Shown one piece after another: positions 27,635 through 36,262 of a stretch of 53,164 bases of DNA; within the stretch, counting starts at the first letter, position 1, and every line of letters begins with the position of its first letter. Location: NCBI GenBank assembly GCA_021202635.1, contig JAJQCQ010000058.1:1-53164 (forward strand), in the 5' to 3' direction. Below the pieces are notes generated by a model that was not told where the DNA came from, searched no databases, and saw only the letters and a list, made by a program, of their open reading frames with translations. Made by a program: the position numbers and the translations under genes. The DNA comes from Lachnospiraceae bacterium (GTDB lineage Bacteria > Bacillota > Clostridia > Lachnospirales > Lachnospiraceae).

Positions 27635-28059
27635 TTGGGCAGCTCCTTTTCTATAATCCGGGAAAGCTCCTCTATCCGTTCGATGAGTTCCCGCTCCCGC
27701 TCGGGGGTAAGCAGCTGCGTAATCCTTTCATCCGCCAGATGAATGCTCCGATGCAGCTCCTCCGCGCAGGACTCCCCTTTTTCCGTCAGATACAGATTCA
27801 CATACCGCTGATCCTTCGGGTCGGTTCTCTTTTCCAGATAGCCGGTCAGCTCCATCTCCTTCACAATCTGACTGACCGACGCCGTCGTAATATTCCGGAA
27901 TTCCGCCAGCTCCTTCTGGCTCGCCCCCGGATGCCGCAGCAAAAAAGTAAGCACCAGGCGGTAGGAATCCGGTATGCCGGCCTGCGCGGCAACCGATTTC
28001 ATATATTCCGCCCAGAGCTTCCAGGTATTGTGGACCGTCCGCATCAATGTCTTTTCCAA
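27628..28059 (-). CDS. MarR-family transcriptional regulator
   Basis: A 143-residue winged-helix repressor with the MarR layout: SQKELAEFRNITTASVSQIV as the helix-turn-helix (about 57-77), then the LEKRTDPKDQRYVNLYLTEKG wing. CAGGAGG 7 bp upstream selects a TTG start at 28059; the next ATG (28044) is too far. It is first in the operon with both exporter halves and probably represses it. Confidence 0.9.
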   Translation of the reverse strand: MEKTLMRTVHNTWKLWAEYMKSVAAQAGIPDSYRLVLTFLLRHPGASQKELAEFRNITTASVSQIVKEMELTGYLEKRTDPKDQRYVNLYLTEKGESCAEELHRSIHLADERITQLLTPERERELIERIEELSRIIEKELPKC

Positions 28060-28105
28060 AAAATCGCCTCCTGAGGTCTCTTTCTTTTACTTAGATTCCT
28101 AACTA

Positions 28106-28133
28106 ATTATAGGCTGTTTTCTCAGAATTACAA
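28106..28133 (-). promoter_or_regulatory. Promoter of the marR-exporter operon
   Basis: Minus strand TTGTAA (28133-28128), a 16-bp spacer and a perfect TATAAT (28111-28106). An imperfect dyad around 28090-28106 (TTAG...CTAA) overlaps the start region and could be the MarR operator. Confidence 0.6.
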
Positions 28134-28202
28134 GTCAATTTGAAAGCAGATATTTCAAAAAACATCTGTTTTTGATGAACTTCTGGCCATGTTCAGACAA
28201 TG

Positions 28203-29732
28203 TTACACAAGCATTGGCACACTCGTTACAGCGTCCGTAATCATCTCGCTAAAGGAAGGATGCGGACGCACGACTTCTGCCATTTCTTCCATGGTCAGGC
28301 CTCTTTGTATGGCCAGGGCAAATTCACTGATCATATCCGTTGCCCGCGCGCAGAGCATGTGCGCACCAAGGAGCACATGACTTTGCTCTTCATAGACAAC
28401 CTTAATAAATCCCCGCTCCTGCATCGTCAGGACGGATTTTCCATTCGCCGAACTCAGTATTTTATGGCTCCTGGCAGCGATTCCCCTGCTTTTGGCCTGC
28501 TCGAGCGTCAGTCCGACAGAGGCGATTTCCGGACTGGTGTAAATGCAGGATGGAACCAGCTCGCAGGAATTTCCGGCATCCTTCCCCGCCATGTGGCGGA
28601 CAGCCTTTTTGCCCTGCGCAGTCGCCGCGTGGGCGAGCGGGAGCGTTCCGATCACATCTCCGATCGCGTAAATACCTGGAATGCTGGTTTCATAATCGTC
28701 ATCCATCAGGATACGGCCGCGTTCCATAGCAACTCTGAATCGCGAAGCGATTTCTGCATCAGAGTCGCGTTCTGCCGCCGACCGCATGGGAGGGGGCGTT
28801 TCCCTGGCAGGAGCCGTCTCTGTCGCATCCGGAAATAACCCTTCTGTAAAGGGACGGCGCCCGGTCGCGATCAGCACCGCCTGCGCCGTACAGGTCTGTT
28901 CCTGTTCTTTTTCCAGATAAGTACAGCAGATCCCTCCCTCTGCAGGAGAAAGAAAATGTACGTTTGCGCCTGTGTGAATATCTGCTCCTTTTTTCTTCAG
29001 CGAAAGCTTCAGGCTCTGTGAAAGCTCACGGTCCAGATTGGCAATCAGGGACGGCAGGGCTTCCAGAATTGTAATTTTTGTTCCGAAGGACTGCCAGATT
29101 CCGGCAAATTCTACGCCAATCACACCGCCGCCGATAATCAGCAGCGATTCCAGTGGTTCCCCGTCATACGCAAGCAGATCATCGCTCGTCATGACTCCCG
29201 GCAGATCATGGCCGGGAATGGGCGGGACGGCAGGCACACTTCCGGTCGCCAGAAGTACCCGTTCCGTTTCCAGAGTCGTCACGGAACCGTCCGCTGCGGT
29301 GATCAGCACCCGGTGGACCGCTTCTCCGGAGACAGGATTCGTCCCCATTGGCTGCCCTTTTCCTGCGGTAAAAAATCCAGGAACCACGCTTCCGCTTCCC
29401 TGGTACACCGCCACCTTCGCCGCTTTCAGCCTGGTCGCAATCCCCTTTTGCAGAGCGGCAATGGTATCGGTTTTGTGCTGCCGCACCGCATTCCAGTCCA
29501 GAACCGGCGGCTCTGCGTGAATCCCAAAACGGGCGGCATTTTTGATTTCCTCATATAATTCTGCTGTGTGAATCAGCGTTTTTGTCGGAATACACCCCCG
29601 GTTCAGACAGGTGCCGCCAAGAGTATCCTTTTCCACCAAAGCGGTGCGAAAACCGAGCCGGGCCGCTTCAAAAGCCGCTTCGTAACCGCCGGGTCCCGCG
29701 CCAATAATCGTCAGATCAAACCGTTCGCTCAT
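28203..29732 (-). CDS. lpdA: Dihydrolipoamide dehydrogenase with in-frame repeat insertion
   Basis: A 509-residue FAD/NAD disulfide oxidoreductase (E3 or glycine cleavage L protein): FAD motif GAGPGGYEAAFEAARLG, redox pair GGTCLNRGCIPTK, NAD motif GGGVIGVEFA and the C-terminal HPSFSE that carries the catalytic His-Glu pair. Between GRRPFTEGL and GRILMDDDYETS the family normally has about 15 residues; here there are about 25-30 more (residues ~310-334), encoded by a palindromic repeat. It is the last gene of the glycine cleavage operon. Confidence 0.92.
   Translation of the reverse strand: MSERFDLTIIGAGPGGYEAAFEAARLGFRTALVEKDTLGGTCLNRGCIPTKTLIHTAELYEEIKNAARFGIHAEPPVLDWNAVRQHKTDTIAALQKGIATRLKAAKVAVYQGSGSVVPGFFTAGKGQPMGTNPVSGEAVHRVLITAADGSVTTLETERVLLATGSVPAVPPIPGHDLPGVMTSDDLLAYDGEPLESLLIIGGGVIGVEFAGIWQSFGTKITILEALPSLIANLDRELSQSLKLSLKKKGADIHTGANVHFLSPAEGGICCTYLEKEQEQTCTAQAVLIATGRRPFTEGLFPDATETAPARETPPPMRSAAERDSDAEIASRFRVAMERGRILMDDDYETSIPGIYAIGDVIGTLPLAHAATAQGKKAVRHMAGKDAGNSCELVPSCIYTSPEIASVGLTLEQAKSRGIAARSHKILSSANGKSVLTMQERGFIKVVYEEQSHVLLGAHMLCARATDMISEFALAIQRGLTMEEMAEVVRPHPSFSEMITDAVTSVPMLV
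28732..28803 (-). repeat. In-frame palindromic coding repeat, copy 2
   Basis: Plus-strand core ACTCTGA (28732-28738), inner hairpin ATCGC-GAA-GCGAT, TCAGAGT (28759-28765), CGCGTTCTGCCGC, then GGGGGCGTTTCC (28792-28803). The outer stem differs from copies 1 and 3 at two pairs, both compensated (GTTCTGA/TCAGAAC there). On the minus strand it encodes AAERDSDAEIASRFRV within lpdA. Confidence 0.88.
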
Positions 29733-29750
29733 GAAATCCTTCCTTTCTCA

Positions 29751-29772
29751 TCGCCGGGTGGCATCCCACACT
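29751..29772. repeat. Partial copy of the 40-bp repeat
   Basis: TCGCCGGGTGGCATCCCACACT matches the unit seen at 18064-18163 (one G shorter), in the 50-bp gap between lplA and lpdA. Confidence 0.75.
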
Positions 29773-29782
29773 TCCATTCCTC

Positions 29783-30790
29783 TTACATCTGCTCCAGGAG
29801 CATCTGCATCACTTCCATTTGAATGCTCTCTGGGACCTTTCTCTTTTTCAGGATATCGCCCAGCACGCTGCTGATGTTCTCCGCATCGTAACGGCATCCG
29901 GCGAACTGAGACCCAATGTCCGAAAACCACAAATACTCCATCGCGTCTGAAGACAGCAGCGCCTCCTCAATGACTCCGCGATTGACCTTCAGGGCAAGCT
30001 CCAATTCTCCCCATTCGAAGCGCTGTCCCAGGCGATTTGTAAACGGAATTTTCTGCCCATAATTCCAGTCCCAGGAAGCAAACCGGTCTCGCAGGCGATC
30101 CATTTCCTGCCAGTCGAATCGCCGGTCGTCCAGCGGCTCGGCGGCCGCCTGATAGACCTCCGAGGCGGCGCGGATGATAGCCGTTTTCATCGTATCAATG
30201 GTAATTTTGCTGCACAGCTCCGAAAGATTGACCACACGGGAGCGGACCGAAGCGACGCCGCCAGATGCCAGCTTTGCGCGAGACGGATTCAGGTAACGGG
30301 ACATCGCCTGCGTATCAGCAGAGAGCAGCAGCGTCCCATGGTGATAATAACAGCCGCGGGAATCAAAGAATGCGTTGCCGGAAAATTTACGTTCCGTGCT
30401 TTGACACACTGCCACCGCATCATTGCGCCCGGTCATCCGCGCGTCAAGTCCAAAAGAACCAACCGCCCTCAGAATGACCTGCATCTGCCGCGCAGCATCA
30501 GCGTCCTTTTTCTTCATGCAGAAAGTATAATTCAGATTTCCAAGATCATGGTAGACTGCCCCGCCCCCGGAAAGCCGGCGGGCCAGATGTCCGCCAGCCT
30601 CCTCCAGGACTGCCACCCGGCATTCCTGCCAGCAATTCTGATTGCGGCCAATCACAACCGTATGCGCATTCTGCCACAAAAACAGAATGCACTCCTCCGG
30701 CTCTGCTTGAAAAGTGAGGAATTCCTCGGTTGCCAGGTTTTCATATGGGTCCGTCGATCTGCTGATCCAGACGGATATTTTTCGGATCAC
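29783..30790 (-). CDS. lplA: Lipoate-protein ligase A
   Basis: A 335-residue ligase that attaches lipoate to carrier proteins; the adjacent GcvH is the likely target. Signatures: STDPYENLATEEFL at the N-terminus, RRLSGGGAVYHDLGNLNY (lipoate/ATP site) and KFSGNAFF. AGGAGG 8 bp upstream selects a GTG start at 30790; the upstream ATG at 30832 overlaps gcvPB and lacks a site. It includes the C-terminal domain of LplA. Confidence 0.92.
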   Translation of the reverse strand: MIRKISVWISRSTDPYENLATEEFLTFQAEPEECILFLWQNAHTVVIGRNQNCWQECRVAVLEEAGGHLARRLSGGGAVYHDLGNLNYTFCMKKKDADAARQMQVILRAVGSFGLDARMTGRNDAVAVCQSTERKFSGNAFFDSRGCYYHHGTLLLSADTQAMSRYLNPSRAKLASGGVASVRSRVVNLSELCSKITIDTMKTAIIRAASEVYQAAAEPLDDRRFDWQEMDRLRDRFASWDWNYGQKIPFTNRLGQRFEWGELELALKVNRGVIEEALLSSDAMEYLWFSDIGSQFAGCRYDAENISSVLGDILKKRKVPESIQMEVMQMLLEQM

Positions 30791-30828
30791 TGGAATTCCC
30801 TCCTTTCCTGTCCGGCTTGCAAAAAGCG

Positions 30829-32385
30829 TCATATGTCTGTGGCTTGATGAAAATCATACCGCACAACCGGCTTGCGCGCGGCGCTCACTTCATCCGGACG
30901 ACCGATCGGGGTCGCCTGCGGATACTGATGCATTTCCTCCGGTTTTTCCTCTGACTGTTTCAGCACCTCCGCGAAAATCTGAATGGCCGCATCCAGCGTC
31001 TCACGGCTTTCCGTCTCCGTCGGCTCAATCATCAGCGCCTCGTGGACAATCAGCGGAAAATACATGGTCGGCGGATGAATGCCATGGTCCAGAAGTGCCT
31101 TGGCAATATCCAGGGCGGACACATTCCGGTCATGCTTTTCCTGCTCCAGCGTGACGACAAATTCGTGCATGCAGGTCCGGTCATACGCCATCCGGTAATA
31201 AGGCTTCAGCCCGTGCATCATATAATTGGCGTTCAGCACCGCCCCTGTTGCTGCCTCCGGAATCCCCTCCCGGCCCAGCGTCAGAATATAGGCATATGCG
31301 CGGACAATCACCAGAAAATTCCCGCAGAAGCTGCGCACATCTCCGATTGCGCCGGATGCGCGGCACGCTTCCAATACTCCGTCCATTCTGCGTGCATCCT
31401 GAAATTCCCTTACATCATTCTCGCAGCGGATGGCCGGATCCTCTTTGCATCCGCTCTTCCCAGGCGCCTTCTGCCCCTTTCCTGACCTGTTTCCCGCCGA
31501 TATCACCCGCAAGCCAGGAAGAAACTCTGCCAGAAATTCCTTACACGCGACCGGGCCGCTTCCGGGGCCGCCGCCGCCGTGCGGGGTGGAAAATGTCTTG
31601 TGAAGATTCAGATGCATCACGTCAAAGCCCATGTCGCCCGGACGGGTGATCCCCATGATGGCATTCAGATTCGCGCCGTCATAGTAGCACAGACCGCCCG
31701 CCTCATGGACAATGCGCGTAATTTCTGCAATATTCGGGTCAAACAGCCCCACCGTGTTCGGGTTCGTCAGCATCAGTCCCGCTGTGTCCTCCCCGACTGC
31801 GCTCTTCAGCGCCTCCAGGTCCACACAGCCATCCTCATTCGAGGCGATATTGACCACATCAAAGCCTGCCATCGCCGCGCTTGCCGGGTTCGTACCGTGA
31901 GCAGAATCCGGGACGATGATCTTTTTGCGGGCCAGATCTCCGCGACTGACATGATATGCCTTCATCAGCAGCAGACCGGTGAATTCCCCATGTGCACCCG
32001 CGGCCGGCTGCAGGGTACACGCATCCATGCCGGTGATTTCGCACAGAGCTTTTTCCATTTCCGAGAGAACCGTAAGGCAGCCCTGCACATCGGAAGAATC
32101 CTGCAGCGGGTGGATCTGTGTAAATCCCGGAAGTGCGGCAGCCTCCTCATTCACCTTCGGATTGTACTTCATCGTGCAGCTTCCCAGCGGATAAAATCCA
32201 TCATTGACGCCATGCGTCTGTTTCGCGAGCTCCGTATAGTGGCGGCTCAATTCTGTCTCTGACACCTCCGGCAGGTGAAGCGGTTTTTTACGAAAAGCCA
32301 CCTTTTGACTCTTATAGGGAGTCTTACATGCAGGCAGCAGTTCACTGCCCCGTCCCGGAGCCCCCATTTCAAAAATCAGCTTCAT
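30829..32385 (-). CDS. gcvPB: Glycine dehydrogenase (decarboxylating) subunit 2
   Basis: A 518-residue PLP-binding half of split P protein, with the cofactor Lys in LNLHKTFSTPHGGGGPGSGP. With GcvPA it decarboxylates glycine and passes the aminomethyl group to lipoylated GcvH. It is about 30 residues longer than usual because of a charged insertion after GLRVISAGN (the SGKGQKAPGKSGCKED region), where the family normally continues directly toward the conserved GxVRxFxGN segment. It overlaps gcvPA by 4 bp (ATGA). Confidence 0.94.
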   Translation of the reverse strand: MKLIFEMGAPGRGSELLPACKTPYKSQKVAFRKKPLHLPEVSETELSRHYTELAKQTHGVNDGFYPLGSCTMKYNPKVNEEAAALPGFTQIHPLQDSSDVQGCLTVLSEMEKALCEITGMDACTLQPAAGAHGEFTGLLLMKAYHVSRGDLARKKIIVPDSAHGTNPASAAMAGFDVVNIASNEDGCVDLEALKSAVGEDTAGLMLTNPNTVGLFDPNIAEITRIVHEAGGLCYYDGANLNAIMGITRPGDMGFDVMHLNLHKTFSTPHGGGGPGSGPVACKEFLAEFLPGLRVISAGNRSGKGQKAPGKSGCKEDPAIRCENDVREFQDARRMDGVLEACRASGAIGDVRSFCGNFLVIVRAYAYILTLGREGIPEAATGAVLNANYMMHGLKPYYRMAYDRTCMHEFVVTLEQEKHDRNVSALDIAKALLDHGIHPPTMYFPLIVHEALMIEPTETESRETLDAAIQIFAEVLKQSEEKPEEMHQYPQATPIGRPDEVSAARKPVVRYDFHQATDI

Positions 32386-33767
32386 GTCATCACCTCCCCT
32401 TCCCGACTGGCACAGTCTCCGGTTCTCTCATTTTTTTCCGATAAGTCACAGCAGGAAAGGATTCTCCTTATCTCTTCCCTTAACGCGCGGATTTCCTCCG
32501 CAGAGTTCATTTCCGTCGCGCACCAGAGCATTTCGCGCCCGCCAAGCGGCAGTCCGGAGAGGCAGCCGCATTTCGCCAGCTCTTTTGAAAGTACCTCCGC
32601 ATCGCAGGGACAGATCGTCACGACTTCATGGAAAAATTCGTCCTCATATTTCCTCACAAAGCCGATCTCTTCCAGCTCGGAAAGCAGCGCATGCGCGTTT
32701 GCCATACAGAATTCGGCAACATTGGACAATCCCCGGCTGCCCATTGCCGCCAGATACACCGACGCTGTCATCGCGCAGAGCGCCTCGTTCGAGCAGATAT
32801 TCGAGCTGGCCTTTTCGCGGCGGATATGCTGCTCCCGCGCCTGAAGGGTCAGCACAAAAGCACGGTTCCCTGCGGCGTCCGTCGTCTGGCCGACAATCCT
32901 GCCCGGCAGCTTCCGCATCAGATCCTTCGTGGACGCCATAAAGCCCAGATATGGCCCGCCAAAGCCCATCGGCAACCCAAGCGGCTGTCCCTCACCCACG
33001 GCGATATCCGCGCCGTATTCACCCGGTGTCTCCAGCAACGCCAGGGAAATCGGATTGCAGCTTGCAATCAGCTTCGCACCCGCGGCGTGTACCACCTCCG
33101 CAATCGCTTCCCCGTCCTCGATCAAGCCAAAATAATTCGGCGACTGAATCAGCAGACAGGCAATATCCTTTTTGTCCATCTTCTCCCACGCACGCAAATC
33201 CGTTTTCCCGTCCTTTTCCGGCAAAACAATCAGCGGCGCGCCGTTTCCAAAGCAATAGGTTTTTACAACGGAAAGAATCTTCGGATCGACGGAACCGCTG
33301 ACCACAACCGTTCCGCGCCTGCGATCCCGGCACATGGCCACCGCCTCCGCCGCCGCAGTCGCGCCGTCGTAGACAGACGCATTCGACACTTCCATCCCGG
33401 TCAGTTCACAGATCATCGTCTGGTATTCAAAAATCGACTGCAGAATCCCCTGGCTGATCTCCGCCTGGTAAGGCGTGTAGGCCGTGACAAACTCCTCCTT
33501 CGACGTCACCTGTTTTACAATGGACGGGATATAGTGATAATACGCCCCCGCGCCCCGGAAAATATGGGAATACCGGGTATTTTTCTCCGAAATCGCCGTC
33601 ATTTTCCGCAGGACCTCCATCTCGGAAAGCCCCGCCGGAAGCTTCAGACCTTCCCGGCAGCGCAGCTCTTCCGGGATATCCGCGTAAAGATCATCAAACG
33701 ACTGCATCCCCATCGTTTCCAGCATTTCCATGCGTTCTGATTTTGCAGTGGGAATATAGCTCCCCAT
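32382..33767 (-). CDS. gcvPA: Glycine dehydrogenase (decarboxylating) subunit 1
   Basis: A 461-residue first half of split P protein (SYIPTAKSERMEMLETMG start, RGAGAYYHYIPSIVKQ, GFGGPYLGFMASTKDLMRKLPGRIVG). The start is the ATG at 33767, 8 bp after AGGAGG; an upstream in-frame start at 33845 has no site. It is translated with gcvPB through an ATGA overlap. Confidence 0.95.
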   Translation of the reverse strand: MGSYIPTAKSERMEMLETMGMQSFDDLYADIPEELRCREGLKLPAGLSEMEVLRKMTAISEKNTRYSHIFRGAGAYYHYIPSIVKQVTSKEEFVTAYTPYQAEISQGILQSIFEYQTMICELTGMEVSNASVYDGATAAAEAVAMCRDRRRGTVVVSGSVDPKILSVVKTYCFGNGAPLIVLPEKDGKTDLRAWEKMDKKDIACLLIQSPNYFGLIEDGEAIAEVVHAAGAKLIASCNPISLALLETPGEYGADIAVGEGQPLGLPMGFGGPYLGFMASTKDLMRKLPGRIVGQTTDAAGNRAFVLTLQAREQHIRREKASSNICSNEALCAMTASVYLAAMGSRGLSNVAEFCMANAHALLSELEEIGFVRKYEDEFFHEVVTICPCDAEVLSKELAKCGCLSGLPLGGREMLWCATEMNSAEEIRALREEIRRILSCCDLSEKNERTGDCASREGEVMT

Positions 33768-33896
33768 TTCTGACACCTCCTCATCAAGCTGAGTGATCGC
33801 TTCGTCTCCAGCCTGTCTGCGCAGCACTGCGCCTTCCGCATTCACTCATAATCTCTTCTTTCTGTTCTGCAAAGAAATCATGGCTGCAGCTCCAGC

Positions 33897-34274
33897 TCAG
33901 CTCTCCTCCTCACAAAATGCCTCATAAGCAGCGGCATCCAGCAATTCTTCCTCATCTGTGATCGCTTCCGCCTTCACAAGCCAGGCGTCATAGGGCGATT
34001 CATTGATCGCCTCCGGATGATCCAGCAGCTCCTCATTCACCTCGCATACTGTCCCGGACACCGGAGAATACACATCCGAAACAGCCTTTACCGATTCCAC
34101 ATCACCAAGCGGCTCCCCGGCCGTCAGCTCGTCGCCTTCCTCCGGAAGGTTCACAAAGACCAGATCACCCAGCTCATGCTGTGCATAGTCCGTCAGTCCA
34201 ATCGTGGCAATGCCATCCTCCACGCTGACCCACTCGTGCGATTTGGAATAACGCAGTTCCTTTGGAAAATTCAT
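33897..34274 (-). CDS. gcvH: Glycine cleavage system H protein
   Basis: A 125-residue lipoyl carrier. The lipoylated residue is Lys63 in [10 protein letters not shown], and [20 protein letters not shown] is the typical N-terminus. AGGAGG upstream of the ATG at 34274 sets the start, rather than the in-frame one at 34292. It carries the aminomethyl group between P and T proteins. Confidence 0.96.
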   Translation of the reverse strand: MNFPKELRYSKSHEWVSVEDGIATIGLTDYAQHELGDLVFVNLPEEGDELTAGEPLGDVESVKAVSDVYSPVSGTVCEVNEELLDHPEAINESPYDAWLVKAEAITDEEELLDAAAYEAFCEEES

Positions 34275-34419
34275 AGTAATTGTCCTCCTCATAATAATTT
34301 TTTGCAGGCAGCGTTCTCCGCTGCGTTTTTTTTCTAATGATCCTTATCTATTTCCTGCTATTGACGTTTATGCCTTTTTCTGGCTCTCGCTGACAGCCAC
34401 ACACCAGATTTCGCGACGC

Positions 34420-35514
34420 TCACGCCTTCTTTCTGGTCTCCGAATAAAACGGCAGCGGAATAACCTCCATCTCCACGCTCCGTCCGCGCACATCTGCTGT
34501 CAGCTTTGTACCGGGATGAGAGGCCGCCACATCCACCAGTGCCATGGCAACCGGATAACCAAGATATGGCGCCTGTGTACCGGAGGTCGTGATTCCCACC
34601 TGTACATTCCCCTGATAAACCGGCATATGCTCCCGCACAATCCCGCGTCCGGTGACCTTCAGGCCGACTCTTGTGCGGGTAAGCTCTTTTTGGGCAAGTG
34701 CCGCTTTCCCGATGAAATCCTCCTTGGACATCTTCACCGCAAAATTCAGCCCCGCTTCCAGAGGCGTGATCGTTTCGTCCATCTCATGCCCGTACAGCGG
34801 CATCCCCGCCTCCAGACGAAGCGTATCCCGGGCTCCCAGCCCGCAGGGAATCACCCCATCCTCTTTCCCGGTCTTCAGCAGCAGCTTCCACATGGTCGGC
34901 GCGTCCTCCGCTGCCAGATAAAGCTCGTAGCCATCCGAACCGGTATAGCCGCTTTTGGAAATAACGCATTTCATACCACCGATAACGGCATCAAAATTCG
35001 CGCTGTAATACCGTGCCGGAAAATGCTCTTCCGGCAGCAGCCGCCCCAGAACCGTCTTCGCCTTCGGCCCCTGCACAGCGATCTGTGCGACTGTATCCGA
35101 AATATCGGTAAACACCGCGTCCCCTTCCTCGTGCGCCTTCATCCAGGAAAAATCCTTGTCCTTATTCGCGGCATTCACCACAATGAAGTAATGCTCCTTG
35201 CGCACCTTGTAGACGATCAGGTCGTCCACACAGCCCCCATCCTCGTAGCACATGACGCTGTAACGGGCCTGGCCGTCATACATGTTGGTAAAATCATTGG
35301 TCAGCAGGTGATTCAAAAGCTTCAGCGCATCCGGCCCGATACAGGTAATCTCCCCCATGTGCGACACATCAAAGAGTCCACAGGCTTTGCGGACGGCCAT
35401 ATGCTCCGCAATCACCCCCGTCTCATACTGCACCGGCATCAGATACCCTGCAAACGGCACCATCCGACCGCCGGAATTTTTGTGGGTTTCATAAAGTGGC
35501 GTGGTTTTTTCCAT
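34420..35514 (-). CDS. gcvT: Glycine cleavage system T protein (aminomethyltransferase)
   Basis: A 364-residue tetrahydrofolate-dependent enzyme: [31 protein letters not shown], and [13 protein letters not shown] are family segments, and the C-terminal barrel is complete. It is first in the operon, 390 bp downstream of the glycine riboswitch, with GGAAGGGAG before the ATG. Confidence 0.96.
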   Translation of the reverse strand: MEKTTPLYETHKNSGGRMVPFAGYLMPVQYETGVIAEHMAVRKACGLFDVSHMGEITCIGPDALKLLNHLLTNDFTNMYDGQARYSVMCYEDGGCVDDLIVYKVRKEHYFIVVNAANKDKDFSWMKAHEEGDAVFTDISDTVAQIAVQGPKAKTVLGRLLPEEHFPARYYSANFDAVIGGMKCVISKSGYTGSDGYELYLAAEDAPTMWKLLLKTGKEDGVIPCGLGARDTLRLEAGMPLYGHEMDETITPLEAGLNFAVKMSKEDFIGKAALAQKELTRTRVGLKVTGRGIVREHMPVYQGNVQVGITTSGTQAPYLGYPVAMALVDVAASHPGTKLTADVRGRSVEMEVIPLPFYSETRKKA

Positions 35515-35568
35515 ATACTCCCTTCCTTTCTTCGGGCTGATATCTCAGGTACACATACCACTACCTGT

Positions 35569-35604
35569 AAAAGCAGACTGTTTCGTGCTTCGCACTTTCG
35601 CAAT
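35569..35604. repeat. Intergenic repeat module ii, copy 1
   Basis: A 36-bp sequence centred on CGTGCTTCGCA that matches 51021-51056 without gaps at 29 of 36 positions. It lies in the untranslated leader just upstream of gcvT; the other copy lies between the T-box terminator and ecfS. Confidence 0.6.
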
Positions 35605-35676
35605 CACCACCGGTATTCGTAATCCGCACATTTTTCTTCGAACAATGGCTACTTACTCATACCAGTTTGCCCGTCT

Positions 35677-35723
35677 AATATCCAGGCTCTCAGGCACGCA
35701 AACGTGCCACGAGCCTGGATATT
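35677..35723. repeat. Large hairpin in the gcvT leader
   Basis: AATATCCAGGCTC and GAGCCTGGATATT pair over 13 bp and enclose a second stem GGCACG-CAAA-CGTGCC. No T tract follows. Its right end (35715-35738) is repeated at 50971-50994 (21 of 24 identical). Confidence 0.7.
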
Positions 35724-35734
35724 GACGACGCTTT

Positions 35735-35820
35735 TACAGTAAAATAGAATCCCGCTTGCGGGATTCTCGCGCTGCCGCGCGTCTGCGTAAGCAGACAGTT
35801 TCCTCTAGCGCGGCATGTGC
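35735..35820. repeat. Structured intergenic repeat, copy A
   Basis: Hairpin GAATCCCGC-TT-GCGGGATTC (35747-35766), then GCCGCGC (35774-35780) and GCGCGGC (35808-35814) enclosing GTCTGC-GTAA-GCAGAC. It is homologous to 44316-44390, where the inner stem is ATCTGC/GCAGAT, a compensated pair change. Confidence 0.75.
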
Positions 35821-35840
35821 ATCCCCCGGAGGGTTTTTGT

Positions 35841-35873
35841 CCAATAGGGAAGTTCGGAGAACTTTCCTATTGG
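35841..35873 (-). repeat. Second hairpin after the riboswitch terminator
   Basis: Minus strand CCAATAGGAAAGTT-CTCCG-AACTTCCCTATTGG, a 14-bp stem with one mismatch, followed by ACAAAAACC. It lies immediately downstream of the riboswitch terminator and may be a second terminator or an RNA stability element. Confidence 0.5.
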
Positions 35874-35875
35874 AT

Positions 35876-35910
35876 AAAAAAAGCGCGAGACAAATAAAAT
35901 GTCTCGCGCT
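35876..35910 (-). terminator. Glycine riboswitch expression platform (intrinsic terminator)
   Basis: Minus strand AGCGCGAGACA pairs with TGTCTCGCGCT and is followed by seven T. The 5' arm overlaps the closing stem of the second aptamer, so glycine binding can be expected to prevent termination, as in known ON-type gcvT riboswitches. Confidence 0.9.
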
Positions 35911-36062
35911 CTGTCATGCTACCTGAAAGATTCCCGGAAACCATCCGGTTGCTTCTTCGGCGCGGCATTGCCTGCCGCTTTCCAGAGTATCGTCAGAAAC
36001 TGGTCCTTTTGCCTGAGAGTTCTTCAGCCCCTTCGGCGCACCACATCGTATCTCTCCCAGTC
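35906..36062 (-). ncRNA. Tandem glycine riboswitch
   Basis: Two glycine aptamers in series on the minus strand. Aptamer 1 runs from GGGAGAGA (36058) through GCGCCGAAGGGGC, ACTCTCAGGCAAAAGGAC to ACTCTGGAAAGC; aptamer 2 contains GCGCCGAAGAAGCAA, TCTTTCAGGTAGCATGACAGAGCG. The CCGAAG and TCAGGxA...GACAGAG cores are the conserved features of the class. It precedes gcvT and is followed directly by a terminator. Confidence 0.96.
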
Positions 36063-36172
36063 TCATCACCCGATGTATGAAATTACGTAACCGCTCAGAA
36101 TAGAAAGAAAATCATCTGGCCAAAAGACCCGCATCGGCTTCCTGCTGTTCTGACCCGCTACAAGTTACTCGT

Positions 36173-36201
36173 ATGCTAGCATGGAAAATTCCAAAAGTCA
36201 A
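36173..36201 (-). promoter_or_regulatory. Promoter of the glycine cleavage operon
   Basis: Minus strand TTGACT (36201-36196), a 17-bp spacer and TAGCAT (36178-36173) preceded by TG (extended -10), about 110 bp upstream of the riboswitch. Confidence 0.75.
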
Positions 36202-36262
36202 TCAAATAATTTCGACAATTTCTTTTTTTCTCAAAAAAATTCAGGCAAAATTCTCAAGACTT

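Noticed and set aside
35841-35873. Riboswitch terminator
   Set aside because: The hairpin at 35876-35910 directly overlaps the aptamer and has the T tract; this second hairpin has only ACAAAAACC after it.
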